19,460 bases of DNA, taken from positions 1 to 19,460 of the forward strand of contig CALJKQ010000294.1 of NCBI GenBank assembly GCA_937973565.1. The letters are read 5' to 3'. Made by a program: the position numbers and the translations under genes. Positions 6,031 to 15,146 of this stretch are shown here, one piece after another; position 1 is the stretch's first letter; each line of letters starts with the position of its first letter. This DNA is from an uncultured Saprospiraceae bacterium (GTDB taxonomy: Bacteria; Bacteroidota; Bacteroidia; Chitinophagales; Saprospiraceae). The notes beneath the pieces are model-generated. The model ran no database searches. It was given only the letters and a program-made list of their open reading frames with translations, and was not told where the DNA came from.

Positions 6031-6939
6031 ATGAGTCTACTCACCGTAGGAACAGTAGCGTTCGACACCATAGAGACGCCATTTGGAAAGGCAGAAAATG
6101 TAATTGGTGGTGCCTGCACCTACATCAGTTATGCAGCTTCTTATTTTACCTCAGATATTTATCTTTCAGCCATTGTAGGTGGCGACTTCCCTCAGGAGGA
6201 AATCGATGCCCTTGCTGCCAGAGGGGTAAATATGGAAGGACTGGAAATCGTAAAAGACGGTAAGTCCTTTTTCTGGGCCGGCAGATACCATCAAAACATG
6301 AACAACAGGGATACGTTAACCACGGATCTCAATGTTTTGGCCGATTTCAACCCGATTTTACCCGAATCTTACAAATCCTGTAAGTTCGTCATGTTGGGAA
6401 ATCTTACGCCAGCCATTCAGAAACAGGTTCTGGATCAGTTGGATGGCAGCCAGGTACTGATTGCCCTGGACACCATGAACTTTTGGATGGACATAGCCCT
6501 GCCTGAGTTGAAAGAAGTGTTGAAAAGGGTCGATCTTTTGACCATCAACGACGAAGAAGCCAGGCAGTTGAGTGGCGAGCATTCGCTGGTTAAAGCGGCG
6601 GAAATCATCCATGAAATGGGACCTAAGTACCTGGTAATCAAAAAAGGAGAGCACGGTGCCTTGTTGTTCCATCAGGGTAAAATATTTTATGCACCCGCCC
6701 TTCCTTTGGCTGTTGTTACCGATCCAACCGGTGCGGGAGACACCTTTGCCGGGGGAATGATGGGTTATCTGGCCAGCACTGGAGATGCCAGTTATGAAAA
6801 TTTGAAAAAATCCATTATTTTTGGTTCCGCGCTGGCATCCTTTTGTGTTGAGGAGTTTGCGATCAGCAGATTAAAGAGCCTCAGCCGGGATGAAATAGAA
6901 AGCAGGGTACAACAATTCAGAGATCTCGTTCATTTCTGA
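6031..6939 (+). CDS. PfkB-family carbohydrate/nucleoside kinase
   Basis: Encodes 302 residues, the usual length for ribokinase-like PfkB proteins. An early GG-A-C-TYISYAASYF segment (about residues 27-40) corresponds to the first PfkB signature (GG...N.A). The second signature, DPTGAGDTFAGG, starts at D231 and contains the anion-hole GAG and catalytic base D237. LLTINDEEARQL and YLVIKKGEHGALLF are also typical. The enzyme transfers the gamma-phosphate of ATP to a hydroxyl of a sugar or nucleoside; the substrate cannot be read from the sequence. The fold is cytoplasmic with no signal peptide. It sits alone after the tRNA terminator, and ruvA downstream has its own promoter, so it is probably monocistronic. 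Confidence 0.85.
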   Translation: MSLLTVGTVAFDTIETPFGKAENVIGGACTYISYAASYFTSDIYLSAIVGGDFPQEEIDALAARGVNMEGLEIVKDGKSFFWAGRYHQNMNNRDTLTTDLNVLADFNPILPESYKSCKFVMLGNLTPAIQKQVLDQLDGSQVLIALDTMNFWMDIALPELKEVLKRVDLLTINDEEARQLSGEHSLVKAAEIIHEMGPKYLVIKKGEHGALLFHQGKIFYAPALPLAVVTDPTGAGDTFAGGMMGYLASTGDASYENLKKSIIFGSALASFCVEEFAISRLKSLSRDEIESRVQQFRDLVHF

Positions 6940-6980
6940 TAAAAAACCCAAAAATTAAAGCATTTATATATTAATTAAAA

Positions 6981-7011
6981 TTGTAATATATCGAGTAAAA
7001 TTCTACCTTTG
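6981..7011 (+). promoter_or_regulatory. Promoter of the ruvA-sprA-histidine kinase operon
   Basis: TTG at 6981-6983 and TACCTTTG at 7004-7011 are 20 bases apart, matching the Bacteroidota primary promoter. It predicts a leader of roughly 50 bases before the ruvA ATG at 7072. Surrounding sequence is A+T-rich. Confidence 0.6.
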
Positions 7012-7071
7012 TAATTTGATTCATTGATTATCCTGAATTGGTTACGACCGGTTTGGGCATCGTTTTTTTAT

Positions 7072-7665
7072 ATGTTTGGATATATTAAAGGTAGAATAAC
7101 ACACAAGACCCCCGCTTTCATATACCTGGAAGCAGCAGGAGTGGGTTATCATATCAACATCAGTTTGAGTACGTTTAGCAGGCTGGAAGGGCTTCAAGAG
7201 GCTTCCATCTTCACCCATTTGCATGTTCGTGAGGACGACATGAGCCTTTACGGCTTTTTTGAGGAAGAAGAAAGACAGTTGTTTGTGCAATTGATATCCG
7301 TGAGCGGCATCGGCTGCAATACGGCAAGAGTCATTTTGTCCTATATGACGCCGGAAGAAGTACGAAGAGCCATTTTGCACGACGACGAGTTCACCCTCAG
7401 CAAGGTCAAAGGCATTGGTCCCAAAACAGCCAAAAGAATCATCCTGGATTTGAAAGATAAGATTTTGAAAACAGGTTCTTCTGAAATTGGGCAAGTTACT
7501 TTAAAGGCCACCTCCGGCATAAAAGAAGAAGCCCTGGCAGCGCTGGTGGCACTTGGATTTCCAAAAGCGGGCATGGACAAACACATCAATGCTGCAGTAG
7601 CCAAAAATCCGGCCATAGAAAGCGTGGAAGATCTGATCAAAAATGTGTTAAAACAGCTGAACTGA
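7072..7665 (+). CDS. ruvA: Holliday junction branch migration complex subunit RuvA
   Basis: Encodes 197 residues from the ATG at 7072 (MFGYIKGRITHKTPAF). The frame extends to a TTG at 7024, but family members start at the M-x-x-x-IKG motif, so the shorter form is chosen. Domain I is an OB-fold (about 1-65) whose HVREDDMSLYGF stretch includes the acidic-pin pair E54/D55, equivalent to E55/D56 in E. coli. Domain II has two helix-hairpin-helix motifs, SVSGIGCNTA (about 76-85) and VKGIGPKTAKR (about 112-122). The small C-terminal domain III (about 148-197) contacts RuvB. As a tetramer RuvA binds four-way junctions and loads RuvB for branch migration. Its stop overlaps the sprA start by one base (TGATG), so it leads an operon with a secretion gene; ruvA next to sprA is seen in other Bacteroidota. 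Confidence 0.95.
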   Translation: MFGYIKGRITHKTPAFIYLEAAGVGYHINISLSTFSRLEGLQEASIFTHLHVREDDMSLYGFFEEEERQLFVQLISVSGIGCNTARVILSYMTPEEVRRAILHDDEFTLSKVKGIGPKTAKRIILDLKDKILKTGSSEIGQVTLKATSGIKEEALAALVALGFPKAGMDKHINAAVAKNPAIESVEDLIKNVLKQLN

Positions 7666-10600
7666 TGAAAAAAAAGGAGTCTATACACACTACAAAAACC
7701 CAAAACGGGGTTTCTAAGGTGAATTTATATATGAAGGCATACAGATCACACTTTTACATGCATTACAAACTCTTGTGTTTTTTTAGTGTTGCTGCATTTT
7801 ATTTGATTTCGGGTAACATGAAAGGAGCCAATTTGCCGGACCCTTATGCACCCTCATTCAAAATATCCTATAAATCGGTAGCTCCGGACACCATTCCGCT
7901 GACCGATCGCAAAGGCGATTTTATTTTTGACAAATCCAAAAACCCTTTTGACATCAACACCGGAATCATCGAGCAAAAAGTGGAATACGATGTTGCTACC
8001 GGTAAGTACATCATATATGAAAAAATTGGGGATGAATACTATCGTACACCCACCTATATGACTTTTGAAGAATACCTTGACTGGAAAGCCAAAGAACAGG
8101 AAAGGACATATTTTGCGAATCTGGCAGGCATACAATCCAATAAAAAAAGTGGATCCGGCAAAGTGGATCCGATGTCGAGAATTGATATTTCCAAGTCATT
8201 GGTGGATCGATTATTTGGGGGTACGGAAGTAAATGTCAAACCCCAGGGAGGCATTGACCTTACCATTGGATTTTTCTCTTACTATCTGACCCGTTCGAAT
8301 TTTGGACAACGCACACCATGGAATTTTCTGGATCCGGTAGACATCAAACCCAGGTTGACCGTAGATGGAAATGTAGGTTCAAAACTGAAGCTCAACTTCA
8401 ATTACGACGCACAATCGAGTTTTAATTTTGATCAGAAAATCAAGCTGCAATACGACTCGCAAGCCTTTTCAGAAGACGATATCATCAAGAAAATTGAGGC
8501 GGGTAATGTGAGTCTTCCGCTAAAAGGCAACCTCATAAAAGGTGCACAAAGTTTGATGGGTATTAAAACCGATCTTCAATTTGGGCACTTAAGAATGACT
8601 TTACTCGCATCCCAACAGCAGTCCAAACAAAACAATGTTAAAGTTCAAAATGGCGCTTCGGTGGTTGAATTTGATGATATCACAGCCGATCAATATGACG
8701 AAAACAGGCACTTCTTTTTATCCCATTTCAACAGAGAAACCTACGAGCGATCGCTGAAAAATCTTCCACAGGTACTTACACCTTTCAGGATTGCACAACT
8801 GGAAGTATGGATATCAGACGACAGGCCGGATTATCAACCGGGTCAGACGTATATCGCAGCCATCGCTGATATGGCAGAACCCAATATAGAAAAATACAAC
8901 AACCCTACCGGAACATTATACCCACCCAGCCCTTTTATACCGGATTACCTGAAAGACAAGGAAGGAAAAGTATTAGCTGACAACAGAGTCAACGGCTTGT
9001 TTGAAGAGTTGATCAAAAACGACACCATATCCAGTCAGGATAAAACAGCCAGCTTGCTGCGCGATGAATTCCGAATGACCCAGATCCGGGATTTTGAAAT
9101 CTTCAGAGGACGATTGCTCAATGCCAGTGAATATACCTATCATCCTCAGCTGGGTTACATTTCACTGAACATCAAACTCAGGCCTAACCAGGTTTTGGGA
9201 GTTGCCTATAAATATTTTTACACCGAACAGTGCGATTCTGTATTCACCGTAGGTCAATTGGCAGGACAAAGCCAGGAAACCAGCGATATACGCACCTCTT
9301 CTCCCAACCAGGATGAAGAAGATGCATCACCCAGTAAAGTGTTGTTCGTAAAGCTCTTGAAATCGAGCAATCAACAAGTACGCTTGCCCTCCTGGGATCT
9401 GATGATGAAAAACGTATACAATCTGAAAACCAATCAACTCAACAAAGATGGATTTCAGTTTGACATTTATTACGAAGATGATTTCAGTGACGGATCGCTC
9501 AAAAAATTCATTCCGGAGAGACCCGATATTCCCCTGTTGAACATATTTAATCTCGATACACTCAACCGTTTTGGTGACCCTCAATCGGATGGTATCTTCG
9601 ATTACGTTCCGGGACTGACCGTTATTGAAAAATCGGGAAGTATCATTTTTCCTGTATTGGAGCCCTTTGGAAGTTCACTGGATTCATTGTTGAAAGGCGT
9701 CCCAAATCCGGACAAATACAAATACCAGCAGCTTTATGACTCTACGGTTACTGTGGCAAGGCTTACCCCCGAAAAGAATAAGTTTGTGATGGTGGGCAGG
9801 GTCAAATCCAACACACAGGGAGAAATCCCGTTAGGACCTTTTGTGCCCAGAAATGGTGTAAAAGTAACCGCAGGAACCATTACCCTGATTGAAGGAGTAG
9901 ATTATGAAATAGACTATTCGTTGGGCAAGCTGAGGATCCTCAATCCGGCCTATCTGGCGCAGGGTACCCCCATCAACGTAAGTTTTGAAGACCAGTCCAC
10001 TTTTTCTTCCCTGAATAAGTCGATGTATGGTATTCGTCTCGATTATGATTTCAGTAAAAAGTTTACCATGGGTGCCACCTTCCTCAAATTGCAGGAGCGG
10101 CCATTTACCCAGAAAGTCAACCTTGGAGATGACCCTATTAACAATAAAATTTACGGACTCGATTTTAGTTACAGCAACAAGAGTACGTGGATAACCAGGC
10201 TTCTGGACAGGTTGCCTTTCTATAGCACAAAGGAAGAATCATCCATCAACATAGCCGCAGAAGGAGCTTATCTTAAGCCCGGACACAACAAATACATCAA
10301 CAGTCAGGCAGATAAGAATGACGGTGGTGGATTGGTCAATATCGACGACTTTGAAGGATCGGTAAGCGGATTTACACTGGGAGGTTTCAATACCAATTCA
10401 TGGACACTTTCGAGTACCCCTCCTGAATTCAGGGAGGCCGGCCTCACCAATGACTTGCGCTATGGAGCCAATCGTGCAAAGCTATCGTGGTACCAGATCG
10501 ATCAATCGGTCAATACCACGGAAGCAGACAGAACGAACCCTTATTCCAGGCTGGTGTTACAGACGGATTTGTTTAAACGTCAGGTGCAGACCGGTATCAA

Positions 10601-13600
10601 TCAATTGTTTACTTTCGACGTGAGTTATTATCCGCAGGAAAGAGGACCTTACAATTTTGATGTACCGGAGGGCTACCCCAATATTTCAGCAGGTGCCGAT
10701 GTTGTTGGCGACAAAATTATTTTGAGGGACCCCAAGACCAGGTGGGGGGGTATCATGCGGTATTTCCAAAATACGGACTTCGAAGCCAACAATTACCAAT
10801 TCATAGAATTTTGGGTGTTGAATCCATTTTTGGATGTAAACGGCAATCCGGATCCCACCAATGAAGAAGGAGAGATTGTTTTTCAGTTGGGAAACGTATC
10901 AGAAGATGTAATGCGCGACAACCTCCAGTTTTTTGAAAACGGACTACCAACGGCTACAGAGCCCAATATACCGATTAAAAAAACAGTATTCGGAAAAGTG
11001 CCTCTGGTACCGCCGATCATCAGCAATTTTTCACTGGAGAATATTCCGGTTCAGGACATTGGTTTTGATGGTTTGAACGACGATGAGGAGAGGTTGAAAT
11101 TTGAAGAGTGGGTAAATAAATTTCCCGGGATAAAAGGTATTTTAAATGAAGACCCGTCGGGGGATAATTTTGTTTTTTACAACGATGAAAAACTCAATGG
11201 CCTTGACATGGTCACGAGGATGAAAGATTTTTGCGGACCGGAAGGTAATACCCCGGAAGAAAGCAATTTTGAAAACAACCGATTTTACAGAGGTAGCCGT
11301 ACGCCTGACAGTGAAGACCTCAACAACGACCGCTCACTCAACCAGGGAGAAGCATTTTATGAATACAGAATTAAAATCAGAAACCTGGGTGGAGAAATTG
11401 ATACTGCGAGTTCTCAGTACTATAAACAATTTAAGCAGGCCAACGAAAAGGAAAAATGGTATCGTTTTGTGGTACCGCTCAACAAATTTACCTCTTCACA
11501 AAACATCACCGGCTTCAGGGCAATTCAGTTTATGAGGATGTATTTCACCAACTTCGAAAAGCAGAAGACATTCAGATTTGCCGAGTTCCAGTTGGTGAGA
11601 AATCAATGGAGGATTTCACCCCAGGGGGCTTGTGCAGATGGCGACAAGCCATCGGTTTCTATCGATGAAGTAGGGGTAGAGGAAAATACCACCCGATTGC
11701 CTTTTAACTACCTTACACCTTCAGGCATTACTCAGGAAATTCTCAACAGTTCGGTAGGTTCCAACTTGTTGCAGGATGAAAAATCGCTTGCCATCAATTT
11801 CTGTAATTTGCAAAAAGGAGCACCGGGTTGTGATGTAGCCATCAATAAATTGGGCAATATTGACCTTAATTTGTATGAGCGTTTACAAATGTTTGTGCAC
11901 GCAGAATCCAAGGCAGATGAATTGTACCAACACGGAGATCTATCCATATATATTAAGCTTGGAAAGGATCTCAATACAAACTATTACGAATATGTGATGC
12001 CTATCAAGCCCAGTGAATTCAATATCCAAAACAAAGAAAATTGCTGGCCGGATACCAATAAGATAGACATTCCGCTGAGCGGCTTTACCGAATTGAAGAA
12101 AGCCAGGTTGGTAGACAACAATGTGACAGAACTGGCTGACCCTTTGAATGAAGGGGCAAAATTTGTCATGAAAGGGTTGCCGAGTCTTGGTTACATTAAA
12201 ATTATTGAGGTGGGTGTGCGCAACAGTTCACCGGAAAACAAACCTTTGTGCGGACAGGTCTGGATCAATGAACTCAGGGCCAGTGGTCTCAACGAAGACG
12301 GTGCCTGGGCAGCGCAAGCCAAAGCACAGATAAAGCTGGCCGACCTTGGGGATCTGAATGTAGCAGGAAGCTACAGCAGTCAGGGTTTCGGTAGTATTGA
12401 CCAACGATTGTTGGAAAGGTCAAGGGATGAAATTTACCAATACGATGTTTCTACATCACTGCAACTAGGCAAGTTGTTGCCTAAGTTTTTACCCCTGGCG
12501 GTGCCTTTCTTTGCATCTTATTCCAAATCCGTAAAGAAGCCACAGTTTGATCCTTACCAGCGAGATCTGGAAGTAGATGAGTTGCTCGAAGTGACGCCTG
12601 ACAACGAAAAACAGGGGGTAAGAGACAGAGCAAGAGAAACCACTACTGTGACCTCTTATAACTTTACCAACGTGAAAAAAGAGGGTGGCAAAGGCGGTAA
12701 ACTTTGGAGTGTGGAAAACCTCAGCGCTACCTACGCGTTTACCAAAACGCTCAAGACCGACCCCATCATTAAAGAGGATGTCACCACCGAAAGGAAGGTG
12801 GCTGTGGAATATGGTTATACCAATAAACCCAAGTACATCCAGCCTTTAAAATCGATCAAGGCAAAGTCGTTGAAATTGATTTCTGAATTCAACTTCAATT
12901 TATTGCCAACCAGTCTGGGCTTTAATACCAATATTGACAGGTATGAAAACTTCAGAACATTCAGGTTGCCCCAAACTCCGGTATTCAGGTTTGACGACAA
13001 AAGATTTAAGTGGGAAAGAAACTATACGCTCGATTGGGACTTCACTAAATCATTGCGTCTTAATTTCAAGGCCAATGTCACTGCAGTAGTGGATGAATTG
13101 CGACAAGTGGGCATTAAAGATGATCCGGCGGATCGAAATTGGGTAAATGCTGAAGGCAGAATTGCATCTGCTGACACCCTGGATCAATACAGAAACAATA
13201 GTTTGTCCCAATTGGGAAGGAGAAAAAACTACACCCACAATCTGGGACTTACCTATAAAATCCCTGTCAACTTACTGCCCGTGATGGATTGGGTTACAGC
13301 ATCGGCAGATTATAAGGCAACGTATACGTGGGTGGCTGGTCCATTGTTGTACATAGACGATGAGCTCAACAGACCGGGCAATATTATACAGAATACGCAA
13401 AACAGATCGGTGAATGCTACTTTTTCATTCGATAAGTTGTACACCAAATGGGGTTATCTGAAAAAAATTGAAACAGGAGGCAGCAAGACCAAGTCCAAAA
13501 AGTCAAAAGGCAAAAAAGAAGAAGATGGCGTAATGTCTGCTGAACGTGGTGGGGAAGAAAAGGAAGATGGAAAGGAAGGTGATAAATCCAAAGATAAGAA

Positions 13601-15140
13601 AAAGGAGAAGAAGGACAGAGATCCCAGTGTAGTAGAAAGGATTATTATAAGGCCATTGATGGCTTTGAGATCCGTGAAGTTTAGTTACAAGGAAGATTTT
13701 GGAACCGTTATTCCGGGCTTCTTACCCAATGCTTCTTTGTTTGGACTGAGCGATGGCTTCAGTGCCCCGGGATGGCAGTTTGCAGCCGGTTTGCAGCCGG
13801 ATTTAGACAAGAGCAATCCTAACAACTTTTTGTTTGCCAACCAGGAATGGTTCAACAAGAGCAAGGTGTTTAATGATCAGATTACACAATCTTTGAGACA
13901 AAACATCAACGCCAAGATTGCCATTGAACCATTCAAGGATTTTAAAATTGATGTTGACTTCAACAAAGATTATCGCAGCTCTCATACGGAGGTTTTCAAA
14001 TACAAAGACGAGTTTATGCAGATTGCTGCCATCAACACAGGATCTTTTGAAGCTACATATGCCTCTTTGGGAACCCTGTGGGATAATTCAGAAGATTTGG
14101 TAGCGACCTTTAAAGCCAACAGAGCGGTAGTGTCGCACCGTCTGAAGAACTACAATACTCAAGAGCACCCTGATTATGCAGGCTATGCCTATGGATGGGG
14201 TCCTACCAACTACAATGTGGTGGTGCCATCTTTCCTGGCTGCCTATACAGGCAAAGACATCAATCAGCAATCACTGGATCTGGAGGGAGATATAAAGGCT
14301 TACGATTATGTACCCAGGCCCAACTGGATTTTGAGGTACGATGGTTTGAGCAAGTTGCCATGGTTCAAAAACTTCTTAAACAGTTTCAGTTTGAAGCACG
14401 GATACAAGTCTACACTATCTGTTGCCAAATTTGAAAGCCAGGCTGCCTACGATGATCAAAGAGAATTCAAAACACTTGAAAACAATTATTTTTCAAGAAT
14501 AGAAATTCCTGCTGTGTTAATCAAAGAAGAATTCAGTCCGTTGATAGGAATCGACCTTAAGACTAAAAACAACATGGAGATCAAGTTTGAATACCGCAAG
14601 GGACGAACCCTTGATCTACGCGCTTCTACCAGTGAGTTGAATGAAACCCTGAGCACCGGAGTCGTCTTTGGCTTTGGTTATGTGATCGACAATTTCAAAG
14701 GTTTCGGAGGTGGTAAAAAACGTCCGACCAGAAGAAAAGGTGATGGCTTGAGTGGAGGAGCAGGTGACGGTAAAACCGATGATAAATCAGCCGGAGGCGG
14801 TTTAAAAGGTGGCACAAAAGATAGAAACAATCAACAGCAATCCAGTAACGACAAGAGTCCTGCCAATACAGGTAAAGGTAAGAAACTGACCATTAACTGT
14901 GATTTTTCTTTCAAAGATGATGTAACGCAGAACTATAAGTATGGCATTACCCAAAAGACAGAACCTGAAAAGGCAAGGGGAAGTCAAATCATACAAATAA
15001 GTCCCAATATCGAGTACCAAATGTACAAAAACCTTGCGTTCCGTTTGTATTTCGAGTATATGAGGACAGCACCCAAAGTGGCTACCAACATTACTGTCAA
15101 CATGTCTTCGGGCATTGTTGTACGATATATGTTTAATTAA
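7665..15140 (+). CDS. sprA: Type IX secretion system outer-membrane translocon SprA
   Basis: Encodes 2491 residues, within the usual size of SprA (about 2400), the giant 36-strand outer-membrane barrel through which T9SS cargo leaves the periplasm. The chosen ATG overlaps the ruvA stop; internal ATGs at about codons 23 and 32 place the hydrophobic signal segment (LLCFFSVAAFYLIS) closer to the start and may be the true initiators. The SprA N-terminal domain follows (GGIDLTIGFFSYYLTRSNFG, then VGSKLKLNFNYDAQSSFNFD). Central SprA signatures include FEANNYQFIEFWVLNPFLDV and CGQVWINELRASGLNEDGAW. The C-terminal third alternates aromatic and polar residues like beta-strands and ends in VRYMFN. Two charged, low-complexity insertions interrupt it at about residues 1939-1986 and 2345-2407. 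No frameshift is seen across 7.5 kb. It is likely co-transcribed with ruvA and the kinase 6 nt downstream. Confidence 0.95.
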   Translation: MKKKESIHTTKTQNGVSKVNLYMKAYRSHFYMHYKLLCFFSVAAFYLISGNMKGANLPDPYAPSFKISYKSVAPDTIPLTDRKGDFIFDKSKNPFDINTGIIEQKVEYDVATGKYIIYEKIGDEYYRTPTYMTFEEYLDWKAKEQERTYFANLAGIQSNKKSGSGKVDPMSRIDISKSLVDRLFGGTEVNVKPQGGIDLTIGFFSYYLTRSNFGQRTPWNFLDPVDIKPRLTVDGNVGSKLKLNFNYDAQSSFNFDQKIKLQYDSQAFSEDDIIKKIEAGNVSLPLKGNLIKGAQSLMGIKTDLQFGHLRMTLLASQQQSKQNNVKVQNGASVVEFDDITADQYDENRHFFLSHFNRETYERSLKNLPQVLTPFRIAQLEVWISDDRPDYQPGQTYIAAIADMAEPNIEKYNNPTGTLYPPSPFIPDYLKDKEGKVLADNRVNGLFEELIKNDTISSQDKTASLLRDEFRMTQIRDFEIFRGRLLNASEYTYHPQLGYISLNIKLRPNQVLGVAYKYFYTEQCDSVFTVGQLAGQSQETSDIRTSSPNQDEEDASPSKVLFVKLLKSSNQQVRLPSWDLMMKNVYNLKTNQLNKDGFQFDIYYEDDFSDGSLKKFIPERPDIPLLNIFNLDTLNRFGDPQSDGIFDYVPGLTVIEKSGSIIFPVLEPFGSSLDSLLKGVPNPDKYKYQQLYDSTVTVARLTPEKNKFVMVGRVKSNTQGEIPLGPFVPRNGVKVTAGTITLIEGVDYEIDYSLGKLRILNPAYLAQGTPINVSFEDQSTFSSLNKSMYGIRLDYDFSKKFTMGATFLKLQERPFTQKVNLGDDPINNKIYGLDFSYSNKSTWITRLLDRLPFYSTKEESSINIAAEGAYLKPGHNKYINSQADKNDGGGLVNIDDFEGSVSGFTLGGFNTNSWTLSSTPPEFREAGLTNDLRYGANRAKLSWYQIDQSVNTTEADRTNPYSRLVLQTDLFKRQVQTGINQLFTFDVSYYPQERGPYNFDVPEGYPNISAGADVVGDKIILRDPKTRWGGIMRYFQNTDFEANNYQFIEFWVLNPFLDVNGNPDPTNEEGEIVFQLGNVSEDVMRDNLQFFENGLPTATEPNIPIKKTVFGKVPLVPPIISNFSLENIPVQDIGFDGLNDDEERLKFEEWVNKFPGIKGILNEDPSGDNFVFYNDEKLNGLDMVTRMKDFCGPEGNTPEESNFENNRFYRGSRTPDSEDLNNDRSLNQGEAFYEYRIKIRNLGGEIDTASSQYYKQFKQANEKEKWYRFVVPLNKFTSSQNITGFRAIQFMRMYFTNFEKQKTFRFAEFQLVRNQWRISPQGACADGDKPSVSIDEVGVEENTTRLPFNYLTPSGITQEILNSSVGSNLLQDEKSLAINFCNLQKGAPGCDVAINKLGNIDLNLYERLQMFVHAESKADELYQHGDLSIYIKLGKDLNTNYYEYVMPIKPSEFNIQNKENCWPDTNKIDIPLSGFTELKKARLVDNNVTELADPLNEGAKFVMKGLPSLGYIKIIEVGVRNSSPENKPLCGQVWINELRASGLNEDGAWAAQAKAQIKLADLGDLNVAGSYSSQGFGSIDQRLLERSRDEIYQYDVSTSLQLGKLLPKFLPLAVPFFASYSKSVKKPQFDPYQRDLEVDELLEVTPDNEKQGVRDRARETTTVTSYNFTNVKKEGGKGGKLWSVENLSATYAFTKTLKTDPIIKEDVTTERKVAVEYGYTNKPKYIQPLKSIKAKSLKLISEFNFNLLPTSLGFNTNIDRYENFRTFRLPQTPVFRFDDKRFKWERNYTLDWDFTKSLRLNFKANVTAVVDELRQVGIKDDPADRNWVNAEGRIASADTLDQYRNNSLSQLGRRKNYTHNLGLTYKIPVNLLPVMDWVTASADYKATYTWVAGPLLYIDDELNRPGNIIQNTQNRSVNATFSFDKLYTKWGYLKKIETGGSKTKSKKSKGKKEEDGVMSAERGGEEKEDGKEGDKSKDKKKEKKDRDPSVVERIIIRPLMALRSVKFSYKEDFGTVIPGFLPNASLFGLSDGFSAPGWQFAAGLQPDLDKSNPNNFLFANQEWFNKSKVFNDQITQSLRQNINAKIAIEPFKDFKIDVDFNKDYRSSHTEVFKYKDEFMQIAAINTGSFEATYASLGTLWDNSEDLVATFKANRAVVSHRLKNYNTQEHPDYAGYAYGWGPTNYNVVVPSFLAAYTGKDINQQSLDLEGDIKAYDYVPRPNWILRYDGLSKLPWFKNFLNSFSLKHGYKSTLSVAKFESQAAYDDQREFKTLENNYFSRIEIPAVLIKEEFSPLIGIDLKTKNNMEIKFEYRKGRTLDLRASTSELNETLSTGVVFGFGYVIDNFKGFGGGKKRPTRRKGDGLSGGAGDGKTDDKSAGGGLKGGTKDRNNQQQSSNDKSPANTGKGKKLTINCDFSFKDDVTQNYKYGITQKTEPEKARGSQIIQISPNIEYQMYKNLAFRLYFEYMRTAPKVATNITVNMSSGIVVRYMFN

Positions 15141-15146
15141 GCATTT

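Noticed and set aside
7024..7071. Extended RuvA start at TTG 7024
   Set aside because: RuvA proteins begin at the M-x-x-x-IKG motif and an ATG lies exactly there at 7072.
7341..7703. Minus-strand open frames opposite ruvA, kinase, sprA and DUF2851
   Set aside because: They are antisense shadows of strong coding genes with no family resemblance and low-complexity composition.
13780..13803. Short direct repeat TTTGCAGCCGG in tandem inside sprA
   Set aside because: It encodes FAAGLQP in frame and is only two units; no sign of a functional repeat.
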